From NCBI GenBank assembly GCA_047967505.1, contig CM106539.1: 64,000 nt of DNA. One strand, given 5' to 3'. The notes under the pieces were generated by a model. That model saw only the letters and a list, made by a program, of their open reading frames with translations, ran no database searches and was not told the DNA's origin. This document shows positions 57,907 through 64,000 of this stretch, one piece after another. The stretch comes from Dipteris shenzhenensis (lineage: Eukaryota > Polypodiophyta > Polypodiopsida > Gleicheniales). The first letter of the stretch is position 1, and every line of letters begins with the position of its first letter. The position numbers were made by a program, and so were the translations under genes.

Positions 57907-58885
57907 TATTAACGTCTACTGGAGACCAAAAGGTCTATGGGACAGCAAGAAACTCTCTAGTACAAATGCTTTAGGGAGGGCACATGGCAGTTCCCAAGGA
58001 GTGCAAAAGCAACCCACATTATTTAAAGTACCTACATGATAGTCTAATTGAGAGTCTTTTGGTTTTGATTTAAACTCTCTGATTAGTGCTACGCCTTCAC
58101 GGTAATCTGCCCATTATCCATTCTTTCTGGCAGCCATGACTTTAGCTAATTCAATTGCCTTATTGTTGAGCTTGTGTAAGCTCCTTAGCTATCCATACTT
58201 TGGTGCCCTTCAACTTGTAAGATTGTCGAAGAAGCATGATCTGCATATCTTTTGACTTCAGTATAAGGATTGCATGACCTTTATAGTGCATAGTAGAAGC
58301 TGGCCTGGAGTCGTCATCATCTTGCTCATCATCATCCACCCATTCAATGTTGGGCAAGCTTGCTTTGATCTTTGTCAATATTTCACTATATGTGTCCTCT
58401 TTGTACCAATCTTCTGGGAGTCCCCCTATTCTAATCTTCAGCGCATTATCACATCTAGCTTCGTGTTCTTTAATCTCTGCTTGAATATCAAACTTACTTG
58501 CTTTGGTGTCCACTTCCACAATCACTTCCTTCTTAGCAGTTTTTCCTTCAATGTGAATAAGATCTTTGATTGTAGAGACTAGTTGCAGGGTAGGGGGGCA
58601 ATCCTTACAAGATTTTACAGCCTCATCAATTACTGCCTGCTTACGAGGCCCTTCCAGAATGTGAAGTCGAGCCTTTACTTCTGCCAATTCCAATCATAGC
58701 TCTCTCACTGCCTGCTGTAGATAAAAAATCTGATCGTGTTGCCCAAGGATGGGTCGTTTTGAGCCTTCTTGTTGGTAATTCCGTGCATATGGAGCGGGTA
58801 TCATGGCTGCAATTGTAGAGTATTGAGTCCTGATGGAGGTTGAAGGAGTTGAGGGGGACTTGGAGGAGAGGGTAGGCCAGTCCAT
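57905..58885 (-). pseudogene. ORF1-only LINE derivative with 3' hairpin
   Basis: A minus-strand ORF from ATG 58885 starts MDWPTLSSKSPSTPSTSIRT, crosses one TGA at 58696 (a CGA Arg site), and continues in a coiled-coil stretch (ELAEVKARLHILEG) to LRIGGLPEDW-like sequence (read as KIRIGGLPEDWYKEDTYSEI), the start of an RRM-type domain as in L1 ORF1 proteins. It runs to 58160, and after a shift continues as KAIELAKVMAARKNG and ALIREFKSKPKDS to about 57990. Directly after it comes the 3' end shared by other LINE ends here (AGACC....GGTCT hairpin, TAGACGTTAATAGAC) and the (CT)n tail. ORF2 is wholly absent. L1 ORF1 proteins bind element RNA and chaperone it. The layout resembles half-LINEs known from mammals. 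Confidence 0.65.
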
Positions 58886-58912
58886 AATTGGCTATCTGTT
58901 GAACCCCCTAGC

Positions 58913-58967
58913 TTACCCTAACCCTCGGGTTGGGTTGGTGGTTTAGCCCAACTCAGGGTTAGGGTTA
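58913..58967. repeat. telomere-like inverted repeat
   Basis: TTACCCTAACCCT (58913-58925) and AGGGTTAGGGTTA (58955-58967) are reverse complements at 12 of 13 positions. The motif is like (TTAGGG)2; with only two units per arm it may be chance or part of the adjacent element's 5' region. Confidence 0.7.
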
Positions 58968-58980
58968 GTTTGGCTACTGC

Positions 58981-59215
58981 TAGCCGAGGTAACTACTAGC
59001 TGAGGCAAAGGGCTGACGGGTGGAGGGCTGCTGACAGGCTGTACGGAGAGGTACGGAGGGAGAGGTATGGGCTGCTGCTGAGGGGTTGTACGGTACGGGG
59101 AGGTACGGGCTACTGCTGACGGGCAACGGGCTGTATGGACGGGAGGGAGAGGTATGCACGGGAGGTATGGAGAGGTGCTGATGGGCTGCGATGGGAGGAG
59201 CTAGGCTGCGGCGGG
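58981..59215. repeat. GGTACGG/GGGCTGCTGCTG minisatellite
   Basis: Irregular G-rich tandem units such as GAGAGGTACGGGCTGCTGCTGA and GGAGGTACGGGCTACTGCTGA. Non-coding. Confidence 0.8.
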
Positions 59216-59221
59216 GGGAGA

Positions 59222-60170
59222 GAGAGAGAGTAACGTCCTCGAAAGACCTCATAGGCCTATGGGACAACGTACATCTAAAGAAGAAACCCATACAAGCCTT
59301 TGTGGGCTGAAGCAAAGGGCGTGCTAGGCCCTTGCTGAGTGCTACACTAAGCTAGCCCAAATCAGAATTGAAAAACTGAAAGACTGAGAAAACTTAAATC
59401 TCAGAATCCAAAACCCGGTGTCGTGGTGGCTTTGCTATGGGCTGCAAAGATAACCCAGATCTACGTCTCTTGGACTGTGTCTTGCTGTGACAAGGACGTG
59501 GACTCCTCGATGTCTGTATCCGACGAGCTACATCAAGAGTGGCGCCTCGTTTCTGGCGGTCTTCTCTGAGAGCTGAGATGGGTTGGACCTCGATTGTGTG
59601 TGCTCCATGTCATGTGTGGTCTCCGCGTCCCTCACATGGCAGCGTCACGTTGTCTCTCCCCGTTGATCCACTCTGCCCTCATGTCAACTAGCTCTTTCTC
59701 CTCCACTCGGTTATGCCCTGGAGCTGACTCAAATGCATAGTAGTCCGTGACATGTCACTGTGCTCGGTCTACATCGGCCTCCTGCGGCGTGGTGCCCCCC
59801 TTGCTGCTTTCTGATCTGTCATCGTAGTGTCTCTCTATGTCGTCACATCTCGATCAGATAAAGCCCAATGTTTACTTGATTATGGAAGTGGATCAACCGT
59901 GAGAGTGGACCAAAGCAGTGCTGCTCTTGAAAAAGGCAGTGGTACCGTCCACGGATCTCATAGTATGCTGGGCAGACACAAGAAATGCTCCTCTGTCTCG
60001 ACCTCCCCAATGTGCATAACCTGCAAATCGGTTGCTCTTTGGGTATGCCTGCAGCTCTCCCTACCTCGATCCTCATCTAATGGGATGAGACCTGCACCTG
60101 TCCAATGGCAATCCTTAGTGCATGTGAGACTCCTCGGTCCTCCAGGTACTGGGGTTCGATGATGATCCAT
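59222..60170 (-). pseudogene. LINE 3' part with ORF2 C-terminal finger
   Basis: On the minus strand, frames at about 60080-59900 give PICRLCTLG, EVETEEHFLC and CPAYYEIRGRYHCLF. In sum this is the Cys/His region (CxxC...EEHFLxxCPxY..IR) found at the end of reverse transcriptases of several plant LINEs. Two frameshifts separate the pieces. The 3' end at about 59222-59275 has the same signature as other ends here (GTCCCATAGGCC...GGTCTTTCGAGGACGTTA) and a (CT)n tail of about 17 bp. The body beyond 60170 is not recognisable. Confidence 0.65.
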
Positions 60171-60272
60171 CCTCCGATGCTCTCAAGATGTGGTCATGAT
60201 AGAATTGAATCTTGGTGGGGAACTCTTGGTCTTGCCCTCAAGTTCGAGATGTATGGAGCTGAAGGAGACCTT

Positions 60273-60274
<2 letters not shown>

Positions 60275-60311
<37 letters not shown>
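60275..60311. repeat. (GA)n microsatellite
   Basis: About 37 bp of GA. No 3' hairpin signature is adjacent, so it is not clearly a LINE tail. Confidence 0.95.
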
Positions 60312-60312
<1 letters not shown>

Positions 60313-61730
60313 CACATCAAGGAAAAACCCTAAGTAGAGAAATAGTACAAGCTCTAGAAGATGCCAACAATGGAGGAGGGCTGTGTTTTATAAAGGCCTT
60401 GTAGTGGCTGACCCAGGGGCTGCTATATGGCTAACCCTAGGGTCAGCCAACCGACCCAAGCTGTGTCAATTGACCCGACCTGTTGGTCGGTTGACCCGAA
60501 GCCCCAAAATGGGCTGGCCCTCTTGCCCTATAACCTAGGCCATAATGCCGTGCAAAACAGCCATGAAATAGGCACAAAGACTGAGTTTAACATATCCTAA
60601 AAGGGGCGGGCATACCCACATAGAAGCCCTCACTCACTATGAGATGCACTTAACTTCAACACCCTCTTTGCAGCTCAAAGTGAGCAGATGGTTTAAAGAA
60701 GCATGCTAATGAAGACTCCACCATGGACCCTCCAACACTGTAGGAGTGTCCGAGGAGAGGGCTCCTGAAGAAGTGCCACCTCGAACTGTGAAAGTGAAAT
60801 CGGCCTTCAGTAGACCAAAGGGCAGTAAACCGTAACTAGCTTAGCATCCATGTTATTTATAGCCACATTGCATCTCTTTCAACCACTTCCTTAAACACAA
60901 AACCACTTAGAAACAACTTTGAAAAAGAAACTGGATGCAGGCTAGAATGCCCTTGCTCAATGAACCAAGCACGAAACACCACATTGGCCCCAAATACCTT
61001 GGCGCCCCTTTCGGTATTTATTTAATTCTTCAAAAGTGGAATTCTGCTTTACAACAAGGGCGCACCCTTATACTGTGCTCTTTGCATTTTCCACTACCAG
61101 AGCCAACACTTGGCCTTTGCCTGCATCCACTTCTAGTGCACCACTAGTACCCCAATGTGAGGGTCAAAACTAAGGCATATCTCAAAAACTGTGTCACCTG
61201 ACTGTAATAAGGCATCAAAGCAAATCCCCAGAAGTGCTCAAATAGCCTCAAGGCATCAAACTGCAACCAATCTGTTCCTGTGGCACCCACTAGGCATACC
61301 CTCTGTGACTAGGTTTCTACCTACAACCTGTAATGCCTAGAAAGAACTCCAAACAACGAAATGCAAAGCAACAAGCTTCCAAGATAGCAAAAGCAAACCA
61401 AAAGGAAGTCAGAATATACATACCCACTGTCCATGGAAGATGGGCAAGCTCTTTCTTGCACCTATCCTCTGCCCAGGCCACCAGGGGTGTAGAAATGAAT
61501 GCCAATCAAGGGGAAAAGAGAAAGTGAGGATACAGATTCTGAGAGCTGAAAAGCGAAGGAAGAGCAAGGCTCATAGGTGTAGAAGCCAAAAACAGGAGAG
61601 AGAGGCTAAAATATCTGCAAGAGGATCTCTGGAGGTGCAGAACAACCTTCGTTCAATCAGGAAAACATGATGTACAAACTGGAAATCAGGTCCTGGACTG
61701 CGTGGCAGCAGTTCTAGTGCAGGAGAGCTG
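60312..61730. other. no recognisable gene
   Basis: Degenerate sequence. GGGTCAGCCAACCGACC and GGTCGGTTGACCC near 60450-60500 form an imperfect inverted repeat. No coding domain recognised on either strand. Confidence 0.5.
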
Positions 61731-62039
61731 CCTTGGGATGCGTGCCAGTAGCAAAAACTGGGCTGAAATGCAAGAAAAGCAGGTTGAATTGCAGCAGATA
61801 TACTGCTTGGGGATGCGTGCCAGCCCAGGGCGGCTGTTCCAGCTTCGAAATCTGAGCAGAAATCAGCAAAAGCAGCTTCCAATCACCTTGGGAAGTGGGC
61901 AGCAGCAGAAACAGCTTCCTTGAACCTTGAGAAAGATGAAAATTAGCCATACAACAATGACGTTTCGTTGAAAAACGTGTAGGAGGGTGAAGGGGGGAAG
62001 AAGCTTGCATGAGGGATGGCCACATGATTGTCAAGAAGT
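61731..62039. repeat. short dispersed repeat GGGATGCGTGCCAG
   Basis: TTGGGATGCGTGCCAG (about 61734) and TTGGGGATGCGTGCCAG (about 61808), and CAGCAGAAACAGCTTCC beside AAAGCAGCTTCC, are repeated. The stretch lies next to the C-terminal side of a minus-strand gag relic and may be part of the same element. Confidence 0.5.
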
Positions 62040-62640
62040 TGGTACTATATTGCAGTCCTTGACAATTATAGCTCCTCTTGACTTACAATCACTTGCCTGG
62101 TCAGAGTATGATCACGAGTCCTAATCTTGAGACTTACCCTTGGACTTGCAGTCCCTCGTCAAATGCCCTCTTTTGCCATGCTTGTAGCACCTCCTCCTGT
62201 TCTTCTTGGCCTTCTGCTGAGATGTAAGGGCCTCATTGCCACCTGGAGTGACCTGCAACATGCCTTGGTACAACAAAACTGACTCCTCCTCAAGCAACAT
62301 GGAGCAAAGGATATCAAAATCAAATTAGTTTGTCGTGACTTGGCACCGCAATGCTCGCGAAACCATATCATATGCTAGTGGAAGCTTGGTGAGAATAAGA
62401 GCTGCCAACTGAAGAGATGTCAAAGCAGCTCCCATTGACAAAAGCTGGTCATGGATGACTTTAGCCTTCATCAAGAAGGGCTGCATCGTACTACCACTGG
62501 GAAAGTTGAGACTATAGAGCTGCCCCTGAAGAGTAACAGCTCTCATCATTGAGTTCCTTGTGCGCTCGTTGTTAGGCATCGGTGAGCTGCTAGGAGGGCA
62601 CGACAAACTACTCCTCCAGATAGCAAACAACAATCTATCA
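62040..62640 (-). pseudogene. Ty1/copia gag fragment (UBN2 and zinc knuckle)
   Basis: Minus strand. From about 62590 the frame reads NERTRNSMMRAVTLQGQLYS, then FLMKAKVIHDQLLSMGAALT and ALILTKLPLAYDMVSRALR, the capsid (UBN2) pattern of copia gag. After a stop near 62325 it continues to CYKHGKRGHLTRDC at about 62195-62155. This is a zinc knuckle with His in place of the second Cys (CX2HX4HX4C). The neighbouring copia gag at 20.47 kb has the normal CX2C. No protease or integrase follows. It is a fragment of a different copia lineage from the 19-23 kb element. Confidence 0.75.
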
Positions 62641-62661
62641 CGGGCTTCTTGCTTACACTAC

Positions 62662-62941
62662 TGTTGGAATCCGCAGAGTGCGCCATGTGTCAACCAGGGT
62701 AGTGCCGAGTGCGGGGGTCCCACTCCACATCTCTCTCCCAAAAGGTCCCGGGAGGGATGAGAGAGAGGGTTTTGACCTCCTATTATATGCAAGGCCCATC
62801 AACCCCCCACATTGCCTATGGGATTAGTAGGCTACAGTCCACGTGTCACCAAGCGCCTCCATGAGCCCATATACCACATTTTTTGCCATTAGCCACAAAC
62901 CACACAAGGGGGCACCCAAGGGGGTTAGCCCATTTCCAACA
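62662..62941. mobile_element. putative solo LTR
   Basis: Begins TGTTGGAAT and ends ATTTCCAACA, complementary termini of LTR type, 280 bp apart, with TATTATATGC inside at about 62778. The flanking pentamers (ACTAC and TCTTC) do not match, and no primer site is adjacent on either side, so it is either an old solo LTR or a rearranged one. Confidence 0.5.
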
Positions 62942-63243
62942 TCTTCCTAGTTCGTCATGGGGTGTATCTTGACGTTTTTTTTAAATGCACTGTATCGTAT
63001 TGTAGTGGATCAGATTGCATCTTCCATGGGGATGATGATGCCAGGGATGTATATGGCTATGGTGACATGTATGAAGATATCATTGACTATGTCTACACAG
63101 TTTTCCTAGCATGGGTTAGGATGCTCGCTTAGTAGCTCCACCCTTTTGCTCATTGTATCGAGTTTTCTATCAGTCTCATAGACCCATTGGTCTTTAGTAG
63201 ACTTTAATAAACTTTATTTCTCTCTCTCTCTCTCTCTCTCTCT
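62942..63243 (+). mobile_element. LINE 3' end with (CT)n tail, plus strand
   Basis: The last 60 bp read GTCTCATAGACCCATTGGTC..., then TAGTAGACTTTAATAAACTTTATTT, and then (CT)n at 63219-63243. The same signature occurs on the minus strand at 57905, 59222 and 63760. The body upstream is short and not coding in any recognised frame, so the copy is strongly 5'-truncated. Confidence 0.65.
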
Positions 63244-63244
63244 A

Positions 63245-63453
63245 TTAAGGCTTCTTGGCATTGTTGCTACGAAGTAAAAAACTCCTCTCTCTCCTATATA
63301 AGCCATCCTTCCCCATCAAGTTTTGTAAAACCCACATGGGTCTTGGTGGTTGAGGCTCTGGTTCGTGTCGTGGTGTGTGTGTGTTCGATCCTTGCGGATC
63401 ACTTTGGATAAGCCTGTTAAGGCTTCTTGGCATTGTTGCTACGAAGTAAAAAA

Positions 63454-63465
<12 letters not shown>
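63245..63465. repeat. 49-bp identical direct repeats, 172 bp apart
   Basis: TTAAGGCTTCTTGGCATTGT...CTCCTCTCTCTC at 63245-63293 and 63417-63465 is identical over 49 bp. Between the copies lie TATATAAGCC, GGTGGTTGAGG and GTTCGATCC, the last two faintly like pol III A and B boxes. It may be a tandem SINE-like unit or a recent duplication. Confidence 0.75.
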
Positions 63466-63497
<32 letters not shown>

Positions 63498-63498
63498 A
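63453..63498. repeat. (CT)n(CA)n microsatellite
   Basis: CT run of about 20 bp followed by a CA run of about 26 bp. Confidence 0.95.
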
Positions 63499-63728
63499 TC
63501 TCTGTTATGAACCATGATCTTATCAAAGAAAGTTGCTCACAAATGATCTGTGTTTATGGAGAAACCGTCTCATTATCCAGCTGAAAATAGCAGGGTCGCA
63601 GGGTCATTACTCAATTCAAAGGGAGCAAAAAAATACTCATTGGTTTATGATATCCTGTGGGGCTATCCTCACCTGATGGTACTCCATTCTTGCGGTCTAT
63701 TTGGCCGAAACGATCCATCTTTGTTGAG
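63499..63728. other. no recognisable gene
   Basis: Short AT-rich spacer between the repeat and the next LINE end. Confidence 0.4.
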
Positions 63729-64000
63729 AGAGAAAGAAAGAAAGAAAGAAAGAAAGTTTATTAAAGTCTTCGGAAGACCGATGGGTCTATGAGACTGTGA
63801 AAATCCTGATACAACGAGCTGTGGTAGTGGAGCTACTAAACGAGCGTCCATACCAATGCAAAATGCAAAAAATGCAGAATGGCAGTACTAAGTCCTAACT
63901 ACAACATAGTCATGTCGATGGTCGACTATATATCAATCTCAGCATCATCATCAATATCATCATCATCCCCAGCAACAGCAATATATCAGGATGGATGAGG
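63729..64000 (-). mobile_element. LINE 3' end on the minus strand, running out of the window
   Basis: The plus strand shows (GA)n(GAAA)n at 63729-63755 and then TTTATTAAAGTCTTCGGAAG and ACCGATGGGTCTATGAGACTG, the reverse complement of the 3' signature at 63180-63220. On the minus strand the tail is (CTTT)n. The element body extends past position 64000. An imperfect ATC repeat lies at 63938-63968. Confidence 0.65.

Noticed and set aside
1-64000. CRISPR arrays, bacterial operons, phage or tRNA/rRNA genes
   Set aside because: Tandem arrays here lack regular spacer structure, introns and plant retroelements mark the DNA as eukaryotic, and I found no cloverleaf or rRNA sequence.

Overview
The window looks like nuclear DNA of a land plant with a large genome that is mostly decayed transposable elements. 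The evidence is: a first coding exon of a chloroplast-targeted FKBP; a multi-exon gene with GT-AG introns; Ty1/copia and Ty3/gypsy elements of plant type, one with the usual tRNA-iMet primer site; several L1-like LINEs; and very many (TG)n, (AG)n and (TA)n tracts. Nothing looks bacterial. Gene density and degree of decay would suit a gymnosperm, fern or lycophyte, but I cannot fix the clade from sequence alone.

Only two places look like host genes. One is a GC-richer island at about 5.9-9.3 kb, whose best-supported part is a set of coding exons (7882-9218, +) ending in an ACT-like domain of the type found at the C-terminus of plant bHLH factors such as ICE1; I found no bHLH domain next to it. 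The other, at 56.04-56.59 kb (+), is the 5' end of a thylakoid-lumen FKBP-type peptidyl-prolyl isomerase (FKBP16-3-like). It ends at a splice donor, and everything to the window end may be its TE-filled first long intron.

Layout. 0.3-2.6 kb: relic of a Ty3/gypsy chromovirus with chromodomain and 3' LTR. 3.0-4.0 kb: tandem array beside a minus-strand copia primer site and LTR. 5.9-9.3 kb: gene island. 9.9-13 kb: minus-strand LINE split by a solo LTR with near-perfect target duplications. 13-18.6 kb: several short tandem arrays, foldbacks and one ORF relic. 18.7-23.6 kb: 3'-truncated Ty1/copia element with LTR, primer site, gag and most of pol. 26.4-38.2 kb: a duplicated block plus three copies of a strongly purine-skewed repeat family. 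40.4-45.9 kb: a rearranged Athila/Tat-like gypsy element followed by two long decayed ORFs. 49.2-52.0 kb: second LINE (minus). 52.0-54.3 kb: fourth copy of the purine-rich family. 56.9-64.0 kb: several LINE 3' ends, one ORF1-only LINE derivative, a copia gag fragment and a lone LTR.

No element in the window looks autonomous: every pol-like frame has stops or shifts. The host genes do not form an operon or obvious functional cluster. The points most worth follow-up are the two extra ORFs downstream of the Athila/Tat-like integrase, the LINE family with a conserved 3' hairpin and a CT-type microsatellite tail (including the ORF1-only copy), and the nearly exclusive use of TAG among the stops in the copia element.
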